DNA of 64,000 bases from Trichoplusia ni (taxonomy: Eukaryota > Arthropoda > Insecta > Lepidoptera > Noctuidae), in assembly GCF_003590095.1 (NCBI RefSeq), contig NC_039484.1, forward strand, positions 2,232,001 through 2,296,000, in the 5' to 3' direction. Position numbers and translations under genes: made by a program. The notes under the pieces are model-generated. The model did no database searches. It saw only the letters and a list, made by a program, of their open reading frames with translations, and was not told where the DNA came from. Position 1 is the first letter of the stretch; the number at the start of each line of letters is the position of its first letter. Shown piece by piece: positions 1 through 13,536 of the stretch.

Positions 1-1959
1 ACGCGAACCGCGACTCATTCAACCAATCACCGCGGATCACGTGCTTCGTCACCCGCTAATTTTATTGTCCGTTCTCAATCTCTCCCCAGTTTAACCTCTG
101 CTGATTTATTAGAAACTTTGCTGACGTAAATTTGCGGGTTAGAAATCGTAAACTGTAAAACCTTTTCGAGTTTCAGTTCATTGGTTTTAGGTTCCTATCT
201 AGTCAAGACAATAATTGTCACTAGGTTTTTCTGCAAAAATATTCAGTATGGTTTGGCGTTTATTTTTAAACACACTGACTTTTAAACTAAGATTATCTAC
301 CTTTTTAAGACGCTTAACCAAGAGGAGTATGAAGGGAAGAAACTTGATTTTTGAAAGTGTCGATTCAATAATGTTAATAGTAATACTAAAAAAATGCTGA
401 AGAATACTATAAAAACACAAAGAATTTGTTGTAAAGACAGTCTTTTACTTTACGTACCTAAATATCAATTGGAAGCCGATCCCAGTAGGCAAATTTTTGC
501 CAAGACTTCCCCCAAGGCGTGTTATACACGTGTATGCGGTAAAGACTTATTAGAAACTTTGCTCTAACAACTCAGGGACCAACGTCTATCATAACTTCAG
601 GCAAGCTAATGAAGTCATCTCAATAAATCCTGAAAGACATAAAGTACGAAGAGCGCTTTATCGCTAGGTATCTAGAACTTTTGGCGACAAAACGAGAAAC
701 GTCACCTTAAGAAAAATGTGTTTGAACATTTCGGTGTTGCTACACTGTGTACATAGTGGATGAAATTCAGGGAACTTGGGAAATAAAGGGGCGCTTGGCG
801 AGACAAAGGTGGAGCTTATTGCAAATTCCTACGTTCACCTTACGTTACTATTAAACCTCCTTTGCGATACTGCAATATAATGTTTGTAAATGTTCCTAGT
901 TGAAACTGTATGGAGTAAGTAGAGTTTGTATGTTTTTTTCTTTTTATAATCAATCTTCTTTATTGTATTACGTTGTTATGTGTTAATATCATCTGAAGTT
1001 GTAAGTCAAAATATTTTTTTTCAAATCAGTAATTTTTAAGTAGGTTATATTTTGATAAAAATGAATGATCGCTAAAATGTGTAATAACTTGGATCTGTTT
1101 GAAATCCTCGCATAACACAATAGCATGGGACATAATATAATATATCATGTTTAAATTATAACAAAATATCGTCATCTTTTGTTAACAGAAAGTGAAAATA
1201 CATTTTCCTGTATCTAATGAAACATAATTACGTTTTGTGTTACGTAATATTCAAGTAAACGTCTACTGTTCCAACATGTTTGTTAATTAGCTGCTGATTA
1301 ATATTAGTGCTTGTTCCGCTCAAAACACTACGTCAGAGGCCTCGATGACGCACATATTAATAACGCAGCTAAAGCCTGAGTAATAGTCACGAAAAGCTTT
1401 TCACATACGTTTTAAATATGAAAAATAAACAGCCTCTAAACCTTTTCATCATGGGCCAGTCAAAGTTAACGTCGCTGGGCCCACGCGGAGCGTTTCATGC
1501 CATAAAAATATTCATACGAAGTATGGAAAAATTTCTACAATCAGTGAAAGCGGCCCCCCGGGGCATATTGTGGTACAGAGTTTTCATTAAACACGGAGCT
1601 TGGTTTTTGTCCAAAAAATGCGTACACAGCCCGCGGCGCCTCCCCGCATATAAGGAATGTTGTCTCTGGGAAATTAGTTCATAAAATTTCGCCCAACTCT
1701 CACAATGTACGAAAGTAAGCCACTCTTTTCTACAATCTATGATTATGTTTTCTCTTGTTTTGTTTATCTTGACGTAAAAATAAATTAGAAAACATTCTGG
1801 CTCGGTGACGTTCGTGTTATTTTTGTTTTGAAGATGAAATTTTTTATTATAGTTTAGTCGGGTCGTGTTTTCTGTGATTTCGTTCTCAATTTCAAACATT
1901 TATCTCAAATAACTTTTGTATTATTCCATACTGAAACGGTCAAAATGGAATTGTATTAC
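1..1959. other. AT-rich non-coding stretch, no gene recognised
   Basis: No family-like protein is seen on either strand. A more GC-rich patch at about 1,440-1,680 carries overlapping open frames (88 aa on plus, 134 aa on minus) but neither resembles a known domain, and the minus-strand frame is rich in Asn, Lys and Ile as expected from AT-rich DNA read by chance. Confidence 0.5.
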
Positions 1960-2070
1960 TTAGGCTCCACTGTCTGTACATCCATCACCAGGCTGTATCA
2001 CAGGAACCATGATAGCAAGACAAATTAATTTTACAATAATCTATTTCTGTTGCCGCTGTAAAAAAATAAA
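1960..2070 (+). repeat. Dispersed repeat (CAGGCTGTATCTC family), copy 1
   Basis: This copy carries the core found at many places in the window: a 'tctgt' lead-in, CCAGGCTGTATCaCAGGAACC, ATGATAGC, and a downstream 'ctgttgccgctgt' block. The order of blocks (CTGTAT..., GATAGC..., ctgTTGCCGCT...) is the same as in the copies at 26.8, 51.7, 63.1 and 63.7 kb. It has no open frame. The family looks like an old, short interspersed element; I cannot assign a class. Confidence 0.6.
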
Positions 2071-4511
2071 AATCTATATTAAGCAAAGTTTTTTACGGTC
2101 ATCTTACGTGAATCAGATCTAGTTAACTGTATTACAATTAGCTTTACCTTTCAATATTCCTTTGTTTTACTTTCTACCATATTTGATATCGGCATACGAT
2201 TATCTCGTTACCATAAACATAACCATCAAGTTGCATGACAGCAAACATGACAAATGACGTCACCGTCGTCTTTTATCACGTTTCAATAATAGTTTTACAA
2301 CCAAACACGCTATTTGTACAACTATAGGACCAATAAGGGACCTATTACGATCAAATAACATCGGACACTTTCGAAAATTGCTTATACAAGAAAAGATATC
2401 AGTGTCCTTGTTTGCACGCCACGTTTTGTTATGATATAGCTTACAATTAAATTAGTTTAATTTGGACCTAAGCTAATTCTGTTACCGTTTTCGAACAGAA
2501 CCACTTTAATTTCAGGTAGTCAGGTATAATCTATGTTTTGAATATTGAAAGTTTTGGTGCTTCTAAACAACAAGTAAATTTGTGATAAGCTTTAGTTTTG
2601 ATAATAGAATATGTTAGTTACATTTCTATGTGGATATAGACGTTGTATGAGACGTTTGCAAACGTATGTATTATAATATATTTTGCTACAATCACAACAT
2701 CGATGAAATGTCTTCAAAGCCAACTACCGAATAAATAGTATTTTATGTTTGTTTTCATTCATCAAAAAGGATAATACTTACAAGCTTTTTACATTTAATA
2801 GAAATCCAAACTATTGAAGCATAAAAATAAAATCGAGCCATCTATTCATGAAAGTGAAGCCATTTGTAAAAACAAATACGTTTAGCGATTTAAAAAAAAT
2901 AGAGTATTCAAAAATCGAATACACGTAGCCATGTTGAATGGATTGTATTCAATGCCTGATAGATTCGTTAGATTAGACTATCTAAATCTTTTATGAAAGG
3001 GTCAAACGAAATAGCATTTACCAAGGCTTCGGTTAATACCAATTTATTTTTCTGGATTTAAATGAAAAAAAGCGATGAAACTTGTAGTCCGTTTTGATTC
3101 AAATCAGATGGTTTAAATAACTGGTTTTAAAGGTTTATCAAAATCAAGTGTTCAAATCCTTTGACGAAATTTTATACTTTTGTTTGTATCATTTTGATAG
3201 TTGGTTTGAAGGACTTTTGTCTTCAAACTGTTCCAACAATAAACGCTTGAGACAAACATGTTTGATGTCTTAGTGGCCGTGTCGAATCGAATGAAAGTTA
3301 TAAACCGGATATTTTGTGTAAGAACTAGAGCTGTCTGACTATAAAAAGTTGTCAGACAGTCTTGCAATTCTTTTCCGAATTAAATGAAACTGACTTGTCA
3401 ACGACACGTCGCATAATATCATCTATATAGAAGCGAGCTAAATAGCTCCTTAAGTCGAAAGAAGGTTGCAAGACTATTACAGACAGTAGGCACTCGCTCA
3501 AAAAATTATTCAATAAACTAAAACCATACAAAGGGATGCCTTTAAAAATAATTAAAAAAGCAATCTAAACTTAATTCCTTGTATTTTTTAAACTTCGAAC
3601 CGCGTTCATGCGTAGCTTCTTAATTTCTATCATAAATACAAAGAGGTTTCTCTTTAAAAGGAATTATGGAAGAAGTTTGTAACTTAGAGTTCATCAGTTT
3701 GTTGTTGAAGTTGTTCGGATACGGCCTGTGTCCGCCTGTTTACTTACCTACAGAATTATATTAATTTAGTTCTTTAATTAGATTAGCTCTTTGATGTTGT
3801 GGGTTTGCCTGGATTTGCAATCTGAGCTTAGGTTGCGTTTACTCTTCAGATTTAGTTTTTATATATCGCTAATTAAATGTTTTTACTATCAAGCTTGTAT
3901 TTTTGAATTTAACCTCAGAATGTTGTAAGTTGTAAGTCCTTATGACTATGAATGTCCTGCGTATTAAAATTACGTTACAAATTAGTTCTGTGTAATCTGT
4001 ATTTCTTGCGTTTTTCTTTCAATTTGTGTTAAAGCTAAACAATACAATAATGATGGTGCTCATATTATATTTCTTTTTTAAGCAGCAGTTGAAAAAAGCG
4101 AATGAAAAATAATTGTTAGGTAAATTTCTATTTTAACCTAACAAATAATACACAAAAATACATGGAATATGCATATTATATTTTGTTTAACATACTTACA
4201 CAAAATTCAATACTTTTTTTAATCGATCAAAACTTTTTGACACATGTTCAGCAACCGACTCGATGGTTAATCAATCCATCCAAATTCCTTTGCAAGAATA
4301 TAGAAAAAATATATAGATAAGTATGAATGATATTACTAGATTCCTTACCAAAAGTTAATATAAGTAATGTTGGGTATGGTATGGTAATCACAATGTTCAG
4401 AAATATATGCCTTTAATATTTTCCATCACATTTGATTTTCGGCGATATCGCTTTATATAATCGAAGTGCTTGGCACATGTCGACATGGTTGGATGGTACC
4501 AATATAATATA
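2071..4511. other. AT-rich non-coding stretch, no gene recognised
   Basis: I see no coding similarity, RNA gene or clear repeat here. The longest frame (71 aa, minus, around 3.2-3.4 kb) has no recognisable domain. Confidence 0.5.
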
Positions 4512-4708
4512 CTAGTTTTTGCCCGCGGGAGCGCTCACTATAAATCGAGAATGGTTACATAAAATAGGGATAAAAGCGTATGTGTTAATCCTAGTTCCAA
4601 ACTATCTGTGTACCCAGTTTCTTCAAAATTCGTTCAGTGGTTTCTGCGTGAAAGAGGAATAAACATGCATATGAACTTTCGTGTTTATTGACTTATTAGG
4701 AAGTAGGA
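4512..4708 (-). mobile_element. Helitron-like short element (LEP1-like), non-autonomous
   Basis: Read on the minus strand it starts A|TCCTACTTCC and ends with a 'CCCGCGGGCAAAAA' block followed by CTAG|T. That is the end structure of the LEP1-type Helitron-like elements of Lepidoptera (5' TC, 3' CTAR, insertion between A and T). The middle carries the familiar family blocks 'GAAAGTT', 'CACTGAACGAATTTTG' and 'ATCC' on the minus strand. It has no coding capacity. The 5' end lies inside the left copy of the 84-bp duplication listed next. Family assignment is from remembered consensus, not from a search. Confidence 0.65.
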
Positions 4709-4778
4709 TTTCGAAATACGTATACCTATTGGTTTGTACTGAATCGGAGTTGTAATATTTATTGCATTGTATTTTATA
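4695..4778 (+). repeat. 84-bp direct duplication, left copy
   Basis: This segment matches 5,045-5,128 at a constant offset of 350 bases with three differences (at 4,720, 4,721 and in 'ggtttgtact' versus 'ggtttatact'). It begins with the last bases of the neighbouring LEP1-like element and continues into its flank. The two copies bracket a second Helitron-like element. Confidence 0.9.
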
Positions 4779-5035
4779 CAAGCTGTTGCCCGCGACTTCG
4801 TCCCCGTGGGTAGAAGATATAAGTTATGATTTATACCTGCCCTGTTTTTTCACATTTTCCATTGTATCTTCGCTCCTATTAGTCGCAGCGTGATGGTTTA
4901 TAGTCTAAAGCCTTCCTCGATGAATGGTCTATTCAACACTAAAATATTTTTTCAATTTCGACCAGTAGTTCCTGAGATTAGCGCGTTCAAACAAACAAAC
5001 AAACTCTTCTGCTTTATATATTATATTAGTATAGA
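4779..5035 (-). mobile_element. Helitron-like short element, 'AGCTG/CAGCTAG' family, copy A
   Basis: On the minus strand it begins A|TCTATACTAAT, continues through AATATATAAAGC and the GTTTGTTTGTTTGAACGCGC block, and ends with GGGACGAAGTCGCGGGCAAC then AGCTTGT (a decayed AGCTAGT). Two better copies of the same family lie at 30,307-30,557 (plus) and 49,176-49,442 (minus), which share 'gtatcttcgctcctattag', 'tcgcagcgtgatggttta' and 'ccttcctcgatgaatg' with it. It is non-coding. Confidence 0.75.
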
Positions 5036-5044
5036 TTAGTATAG

Positions 5045-5128
5045 ATTAGGAAGTAGGATTTCGAAATACAGATACCTATTGGTTTATACTGAATCGGAGT
5101 TGTAATATTTATTGCATTGTATTTTATA
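5045..5128 (+). repeat. 84-bp direct duplication, right copy
   Basis: This is the partner of 4,695-4,778 with three differences. It contains the 5' terminal bases of the LEP1-like element (attaggaagtagga) without the rest of that element, so this end was copied together with its flanking DNA. Confidence 0.9.
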
Positions 5129-6174
5129 TAATATTAAGGTTGGTTTAAAACTAAAACATAATCATTACGTATTTGACTTATAATTAAGAAACTATAAACA
5201 AGTTTAATTATCCGATTTAGATATTTAACGTAGCTGATAAAAGTAGTAATTATTTATTTAGTTTTAATTCAAGACTGAAAGGTTCTACAATACAAAAATC
5301 CGTTAGTAATATTAAAATATTTATTTATTTACTTATTTATTTACTTATATGGATCACCAACAAAGAATACACCTTACATGCTATACAAGAGAAAAAGAAG
5401 TTACAGGGTTCTTGTGCTTCCTTAATTACAGGTGACCACATCATGCATAATAAGCCTTGTGAGCTTAAATTAAGAAAAAAACGTGGTAACACATACAAAA
5501 GATGACAATTAAAATAAAAATTGAATTAAAAACAAACATTAGAAATTAAAAAAAAAAAAAAAAATATACTGTTGATATGATACGTAAGGAGGTACGTCTA
5601 TAAGTCAATCAAAAAAAATGGTTGACAATCATTAAGTTTTAATTTAATTTAATTGTTCAGTTATTAGTTTTCTGAATACATTTATAGAATTATAAAAGAT
5701 ATCAAAGTCCTTATCATTAAAATGAGTGAACGAAACTTACTTTAAGGCCTATTATTTTTGGTAATTTCGATGTAACAGTTGGTTATTATAATTTCCTATT
5801 TAATATCATAACAGCGATTGTTTTGCTTTCAGATCCTCGGGCTATGAAATTGATGGAAGTTTTTGTAATAAAGTAGAATTGTTATTACGGGAAATCGTAG
5901 GAAATTCATTACTTTTGAATATGGTCCATCAAGAACGTTCATATTTCCGTTAAGTCTAGATTTTACTATTTATTCATTTATTAAAATCAAACCTTAAAAA
6001 CTAAAGAAATCCCACAAAATCTAAGTAAAGGTTTGACTATATATTTTAAGGCATCAGGCAAAGGCTTTTCGCATAGGTACATAAACGTCATCATTTATCT
6101 GTTGGAATTTACATCGTTTTACTTGTGATTTTAACGTGAAAGTATTTAGGTCTCTATTAAAGAAATAAAAAATT
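5129..6174. other. Non-coding stretch with simple repeats
   Basis: It holds a TTTA/CTTA-type microsatellite at about 5,318-5,348 and an A-tract at about 5,549-5,565. The segment in between (about 5,350-5,480) has the feel of a dispersed repeat 3' end, but I cannot name a family. No gene is seen. Confidence 0.5.
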
Positions 6175-6335
6175 ATCATCCGAGCCTTTTCCCAACTATG
6201 TTGGGGTCGGCTTCAAGTCTAACCGGATGCAGCTGAGTATCTGCGTTACATGTCCTATCTGACCTCCTCAAACCAGTTACCTGGGCAACACGATACCCCT
6301 TCCCCGCCACCCATCCCGAGACCGACCGTATTAAG
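6175..6335 (+). repeat. SINE-like interspersed repeat, truncated
   Basis: The block starting 'cgagccttttcccaactatg', followed by 'ttggggtcggcttc', 'agtctaaccggatgcagctg' and 'tgacctcctcaaaccagtta', is a very common interspersed sequence in noctuid moth genomes as I remember it. The usual downstream part (a second half after the 'cgataccccttg' block) is missing or unrecognisable. It is non-coding. Confidence 0.6.
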
Positions 6336-8800
6336 TACAACTTAACTTAAGATCAATCAAAAGATGTGCAGTTGTAGCTTAGTCAGTATTTACTAAGACA
6401 GTCACAACAAATATTCGGAAGTAAAATTTACATATAAACATTCGAAAACATTGCTAATTAAATTCCGCATCAAATAAATATGTATGAACAAACAAGTAAT
6501 GTAATTTCAAAGATTCTGTAAGCCAGTATTTACAAACTTTAACTGAATTAGCTTTTGCTGTGTGGAATATGTAGAAGTCAACAGCGTGTTCCAAATTTAT
6601 TCACTGTCCTTGTTACACCAGCTGGTTATGTGCAGGCTAGAGCAGGACGGGTGTAACAATCTTAAACTTGTAAGTTGACTTTAGTAAAATATTCAGGGTG
6701 CTTCACACCGCTTCTATTATTATAAAACAGAGAGGTGCTTTAATCCGGCAAAATGGAGATTTGTTGCCCACGGCACTCCTTACTTACTTTTTTCTTTATG
6801 TTAGTTAACCCTAGGAAATTTATTCAGTTGCCTCTTAATAATATCGGGGTAAATTTTCTTTTTAAAATACAAAGAGTTTGTATACTCGTATTTAAATTTC
6901 AATCATGTCCGAACATCAGAGTTATTTTTAACGAACGAGTTAATTAACTGTGAGTAAATTATGTGCTTGTGAAAACTGTTTCTGAATCTGAACGTTCCTT
7001 GGATATCAAAAGATTTTTATATACACCGATTTGTATTACAATTATGTATCGAGGTAAATGACGAGAATCTTAAAACAAATCACCAATCAAATAAAATTAG
7101 CCTGATTATTTATCAGGCAGTAGAGAATTTCAAGCCTTAACTTTATCAAATAAAGTTTCATAAAACTTAAAAAAAACAGGCAATTCGATAAATTAAGTTC
7201 AAAACATCAGGCTGCCTGCTATTTGTGACGTGATGGCAGTCAAAACAACATAAAACATGTTTGGCAACGCAACGAAGGTTTATTGATGAAACGCTCTCCA
7301 TGTTATGACATGTTTACGGAGCTTTTTTACTCAAGCAACAGTATGTTACATAAGATAGAGAATGTTTTTTGTTTACTATTTTATTTTGCTTCAAAACGTC
7401 ATGCTACTCTTCCATTTTAATGTACGGTTTCACATGCACGTGATTGCTGCTGAAACCGAGTTGCTATTACTTAATGCGACTCTGCTCTTAATTATTACTG
7501 TTATACATCGCTACCAAAGGCAGCTTGCTTAAATCTTATAAATACTAACTCGTAATATAAGACTGTTACAGTTGTCGAAGGGATGCCTACGCGCAGTATT
7601 GTGCGTTACATCGCTTGCACAATAGCAAAAAATAGACCTTGAAGGGGTGTTATAGGCGCCTTTGATCAACTTTGCAATCTGTAATCACCAACTCACAAGT
7701 GACTAAGCGATGCTTCATGATCAATGCTTGTTACTCTAACCTCTTTAAAGATATACGGTCTTGTAAATTTCACCGTACAACAAAATCGTATATTCCTACA
7801 TGCATCAAGAGATACAGTTCTAATATTGTATACAGATTGCATCTATTCAAGAGCTGAATGCTTTCTTGTTACAAATCAACTTGTATGCTCCTGCAAAGAA
7901 CTATCCTGTTGAATACGCAAATACAATTCCCATGTGTATCAATCTACATCTGCTAGTAACACTGTATTTTCACATTTCATTTTCATTCGTATTCTTCCAA
8001 AGTTATATGAGAGAGTGTATTTGACTGAATGGATTGTTAAAAAACGGTGAAGGAAAGTTTAATCTTGGACAGAAGGCAATAAAATAAGGGTGGGAATTTT
8101 GTGAGAAGTTGGCGCCGGGCCTGCCAGTTGCAGACAGCTATCGATAGGGTTCCCGATATGAGGTACGTGTATAGAGCTGGTGATATCTTTACACCTGGAA
8201 ATCAGATAAACTTAAAATTTTGAGAAATACGTTTAATTTATTATACGATTCTAGTATGTGAGCATGGTTGATGGTAGAACTTCTTTTTATTGACTTGACT
8301 GATGTATTTGACACAAGGGCTTACCATAGCACTTAGCAAAGGTATGATACCTAATTCTATCATAATTTTTTTTTCCAAGATGTTAGTACCGTCGTTTGCG
8401 CAAATAGTTTTCTACCGACTAATTTGAAAGTATCACTCTGTTTCAAAACAGATACAATAAATACTCCATAGTAACTACAGAAAAGTCATAAACCCACCCT
8501 CGGTTTATCAACTCCATATAGATATAACACAAACCGTTTCTCTCCGTCATAAATTTGAATAGAATCGATTGGTGTCTGCGCCTCCAGGAAAGTTAGATTT
8601 CCCTGAGGACTCCCATGACACCTGACCGAAAGTAATATACATATTATCATTTTTTTTTTCGGTTACGATATGATCGATTATGATAACATATACGAGGTAT
8701 TGCAATGACAGGTTAATGTCGATATATTTACGATAGTCTAGTAAACGACGTTATGTATTTGAGTATGTAAAGAATTTATTGTACTTATTTTTTGGATGGT
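6336..8800. other. Non-coding stretch, no gene recognised
   Basis: Short frames at 6.75 and 7.7 kb (61-64 aa) show no known domain. A TATCGATA octamer at 8,139-8,146 equals the insect DRE motif and lies in a more GC-rich patch, but I see no adjacent gene, so a promoter role is not supported. Confidence 0.5.
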
Positions 8801-8818
8801 TGCGCGTGCGCGCGCGTG
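8801..8818. repeat. Alternating pyrimidine-purine GC tract
   Basis: Eighteen consecutive bases alternate strictly between pyrimidine and purine (TG/CG dinucleotides) inside an AT-rich neighbourhood. Such tracts favour left-handed DNA in vitro; any role here is inference. Confidence 0.8.
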
Positions 8819-11800
8819 GTGATCAATGTTTTTCGCTTTTCTATGTAAAAAGGTTGTTGTATTTTTGCCGTTAAGAGGTCAACAATTTGGTATTTACAGC
8901 CCGATATTATTGTTTATAATATAGGCAGGTATACTAAAATTTACATCTATCTATCTACTTTCTTACCACTTCAAAAAATATCGTTAACATGTTTTATCTA
9001 TTCACTTTAGTTTCACAAAATAATAATATACCTAAACTGTAATTAAACTGCTGGAAATTTAATCTTAGTACAGGTGAAATTGCTGTGTTCGAACCTATTA
9101 GTGGAGTAGATTTTGCAATATACTCCATTTATGTTATTTAAACAACATTTTACCTCTGAAATTAATTTAGGTACAAGCAAAGCTCCTTTAATCCTAAATC
9201 TAGTGATGGACATGAACATTCTCCTCATAATTGGATCTGTGTCCTAAGTTTTCGAAGTTTAATGAAGGACCAAGCTCAAAGCCCTCTAGTTTCTAATATT
9301 CGACCGTATAAGGAAAACAATACAGCGCTCTTCGGGATCAAGTTTAATATATTTTTATTTCATATTAACCGTAAAGGGATTTGCAAAAGGTTCATTCTTT
9401 ACGAAGCTGTCAAGCTACCATGACTGTGTTTCTTGCCAGTTAGCTAATTTATTTAATTATTATAAATAATTCAAGCTTTCAGGTGCTCCACTGCTGGGAT
9501 GTCTGGAAATGACTCTTTTCGCATGATAGGATAGTAATAAAAACATTTATTAAGACTTACCGAAAAAAAATCCTATTGATTTATGGCGTTGCGCTATACA
9601 GAAACTCGGCTAAGAAAAAACTGCTGCAAAGAAAAAGTTTTCGAAGAAAACTCTCAATGAATCTTTAAATATTATGCTGGAAACTTAATACTTATATAAA
9701 ACAAATATTATAACAAGAACAAACCTCTCAGAACGGTATTTTTATACCTTAAGTTAAAGTTAACTGCCTTTAAGCTAGAATCTTTGTTCAACCTCGCCGT
9801 GATGAGAGAAAATTCCATAAGAACCCATTTCTAAAGAAATGTAATGTTTCTTGTAGCTAACTTTTCTCAAGTGAAAATTTGTTTAAACTCAACAAAATTT
9901 ATTCTGACTTTTTAAACGAATGAAAAATGTATTTTCGTGGTGAAAATTGTGGAAATAGGCTTTCGTTGAATCATCCAAATTGAGGCAAGCCGAAGTGGAA
10001 ATTAGCTATTAACTTATGTTGCAACGTCGGAGCCTATTCTGTGGCATTCTATTCTCGTCAAGCAATTACGAATAGCTAACACAACCTTTGTCATTACAAC
10101 AAAGATTAAACTTCTGTTTACCAATTTTTCTTTGCGTTACACAAACATGGGACCTTTCTTTTGGTTCCTCGGCATTTTTCGTAGAGGAAAATATTAATAA
10201 TGTCGCTAAAATAAAAATACATAGTTCAGCTTGTTCCTACAGCTGAACATACGGAATCCCTAATAAGGGAGGCTTATGGCGAATAACATCTGGGCCCCGA
10301 GGACGGCAAACACTTGGCAGTAAACACGAGGTTACAGTAAGAAAAATGTTTTTGTTTTCCAAGGCCTTCCTCATATTGATATAACTCATACAAAGACAAC
10401 ATTGTTTTGTAACGAAGCACTATTTTTTATTGTTACATACTGAATGAAGTTGTTCTCCCGCGGCCGCTATCTCGGAACTCGCTTTGTCAAAGAGAGCTTT
10501 AAATTTTTTGCGCATAATGTAAGAAAAATATGCCTCTCGGATTTTTCCCTCACTACAGTTGTGTAAGCTAACAAACTTTCGGTTTTATGTAGGCTTATCT
10601 AACTTGAATTTTCTTGGCAGCGTGACGATATTCAGAGTGGCTCAAAAGCTTGTAAGATAAGCATTCGTAAAATAAAATTACTCGCGGTCCCCCGAGATCT
10701 TTGGTTACAAGCATTCCTTGTTAGAAGTTACGCAGTTGTAAAGTCTCGGACTTATGTGTTAGGCTTAAACTAAATCTTAGTTGAAATAGAACTGCGTAAT
10801 TCTAAGTTCGCAAGAACAAGTATTTTAGTAGGCATTGTAATATGTAGTGAATGGTTCACCGCGTTTTATCCGCATAGAGCCTTGGTTTAATCACAGTGGC
10901 GACGTAGGAGTACATTGCGCCAACCTCACATTTACTTTCTTTACAATCACAGCATTGTGTTTTTCATGCACGCAAGAAGTAAAATAAATGAGGCAAGCTT
11001 GGAGTTTAAGCGTAGAATTTTCATAAAACTTGTAACACGTTAGACCGCACATCGCAAGCGTATATTTCTTCACAGTAACTACGTCAGTTAAACGTAATTT
11101 CTCCTTTCTTCCTTTGGGTTTTCGGAAGCCTTCGATAACATAGAAAAGAGGCCATAAATACCATCCAATATAGAAACCCGCCTCTCTCGAATAGTCCATT
11201 GTGCGTACAAAAGTAATTCAATACATTGTTATTCCTTTTACGTACCCGCAAAACTCTATAAAGTTTCATAATAGCACCTCTGTCACCTTTATTAATGGTT
11301 CCTACAGCGTTTATCTACTGAGACTAAATTAAGAAATACCTTTCGCCGCATAAATCAATAGACGTGTGATATATTGTTATCGTGGAAGGGGTGGCACATT
11401 TTATCCTCTTGTTCTGCACCCCGATGCATCACGATTCGAGGCACGCTTCGCGTCGGGGGAGCCTAATTCTTCTCCTAATTTCACACCTTATTGTTGGCGG
11501 GTGGGCGAAAATGGGTATTTTTTCATATAAATTCAACATCACGGGAACAGGTCTATGAACTTTTATTATCTCTATATTTTGTTCTTTCAGATAGGTAATA
11601 ACGTCACGTTACAATTGGAAATAACTGACTGGGATCGTTTGCCGTTATCAGTAACAACTATCAGACGAACGACTTTTTTGTTTTCTGCCTTTAGATTCTA
11701 GATATCAAACGCGTATAAAAATATTTACTTCTTTTTCATCTAAAAATACATTAAAGCAATATTTTAAAAGCTTATAGTTACAATCTAATAAGCATTTTCC

Positions 11801-13536
11801 AAAAAAATGGCGTGCAATTTTCAATTTCAATGTAAGGGGAATTTTAGGGGGAATTTGGTTCCCTATATGCCGTTTACCCATCAGAATTTCAAGCATCTAC
11901 GAAATGAAGTTGGTAAAATATCTAAGACATTTGTCAGTCGATTACCTGAGGGTGGCTCCCCGATAATATTCCGAATTTCCAACCCCCGAAACATCTCACT
12001 ATGCTTATGAATATAAATTTACTTACCTTTCTTGCACATTTATTTACTTTCGCAAGAAAAGAGATATCCGTAAATGTGGGTACAATGATGTATTGTTTTG
12101 CGAATGAACACGATTTTCGGGAAGTATTGAATTGAATTTCGAACGCTCGTTTGAAATGCGTCAATATCTGTTACTAGGCGAGGCTGGAATGGTTTTTTAC
12201 TTTTCTAAAATACAAGTTCCAAATATTTCACGCAACCTCCCAAATTGCTATCGCTGACATTCACTTTGAAACGAAAGCAACCCAAAACAACGTTTTCCTT
12301 TCATAAAAATGAAGTTCACACGCCGAAAATGTTCAGAATTCGTTTAATTATAAGTAGCGGAGTACTTTCCCGTTATTTTCGTATTTAGATGGGCCCGTTA
12401 TATTTCGAGATAAAGTTTTCCCGAGTTGGGGGAAAGAATTTTAATAGGAAAGGAATTGTTAAGAGGCCGGTGGTGGGTCAAAGCGTTCCGGGCGAGGTAC
12501 GCTAACAATACTCGTTATAGTGTAAGCTTGTCTTTAAGTTCTTCTATCGAATACGCCGGGGATTTCATGTTCGAGTGGTTCCCTTTGCTATTTAAATAAC
12601 GCTGATATTTTCTTTAGAACCCCACTGCACCTGAACGGAGATTCTTGTAGAAATTCAATGTTTTCAATTCAAAATGTTCTGCTCGATGTTTGGTTAAGTA
12701 ATGTAACATTTGTGTATTTATGATATGGATTTTAGATTTCATTGGTGATTTTAATTTAGTCAGAAGTATATGGCAATAACTGTAGTCATATAAGGAGTAT
12801 TGTACTAAAAACTTAATCTTTATTAGTCCTATAAAGACAATCCTTCTTTTACTTTTATCAATTCCACAAGACTTATAACAAAGATTTTTTTTAAGACGTT
12901 TTCACCACACAATCAATCTTATTACACTTTTTCCATCTCATAGAAAGAAATATGGAATATTTTAAAATGTACTGTCACCACCCAATCTTACAGTTCACCA
13001 GTCCAAAAGTTCACGTCCTACTAAAAGTCAGTGACCGAGCCTCTTCGCACAAAATACCTATTGGTACAATCTCTATGGATTAACACTCCGCCATAGTTGG
13101 TGGTTACGGCTTCCGGCCAACGACACCGCTTTGAACGTGAACAGCCAAAATTTTCAACTCACAAAGGATGTGGGTAACCAGCGGAAGACAGCCGCCGTTG
13201 AGAATATTAGAAACTCTCAACTAAAATTTTCATAAATATGTAAGTAGTGTATAGTTTGCTAAGTTTTAATAGTTAATGCGTGCTGATAACTTACATGCAT
13301 TTACTAATTAATGCTCTGAAGGAAGATTATAGTAATAATCAATAATTTCATTTAATAAACGGTACTTGACTTAGTGCCCGAGGCTCCCCGGTACGATTCA
13401 CAGTTTGTCACATACAACGCAATGTGACTGAATACACGTTGTGGTGGCCTTGCTTTGATCCCATCGTAGGAAAAGTAACAATTGTACTTTTTAAAGATAG
13501 CTAAATATGTTCTATTTTTTAATCATTTTAAAAATA
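8819..13536. other. Non-coding stretch, no gene recognised
   Basis: Long, mostly unique sequence. The fragment 'ccactgctggga' near 9,490 may be the edge of a lepidopteran interspersed repeat (see 26,900-26,950). From about 10.2 to 12.6 kb the base composition is more even than in the flanks, with several short GC-rich patches, but frames there (102 aa minus at 10.9 kb, 76 aa minus at 11.9 kb) have no recognisable domain. Confidence 0.45.

Noticed and set aside
1495..1899. 134-aa frame on the minus strand
   Set aside because: Composition is typical of AT-rich chance translation and no domain or splice context is seen.
6800..6820. TTAACCCTAGG at 6,804, like a piggyBac end
   Set aside because: The similarity stops after a few bases and no inverted partner with TTAA was found nearby.
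8139..8146. TATCGATA as a DRE promoter element
   Set aside because: An 8-base match alone is weak and no adjacent gene was found.
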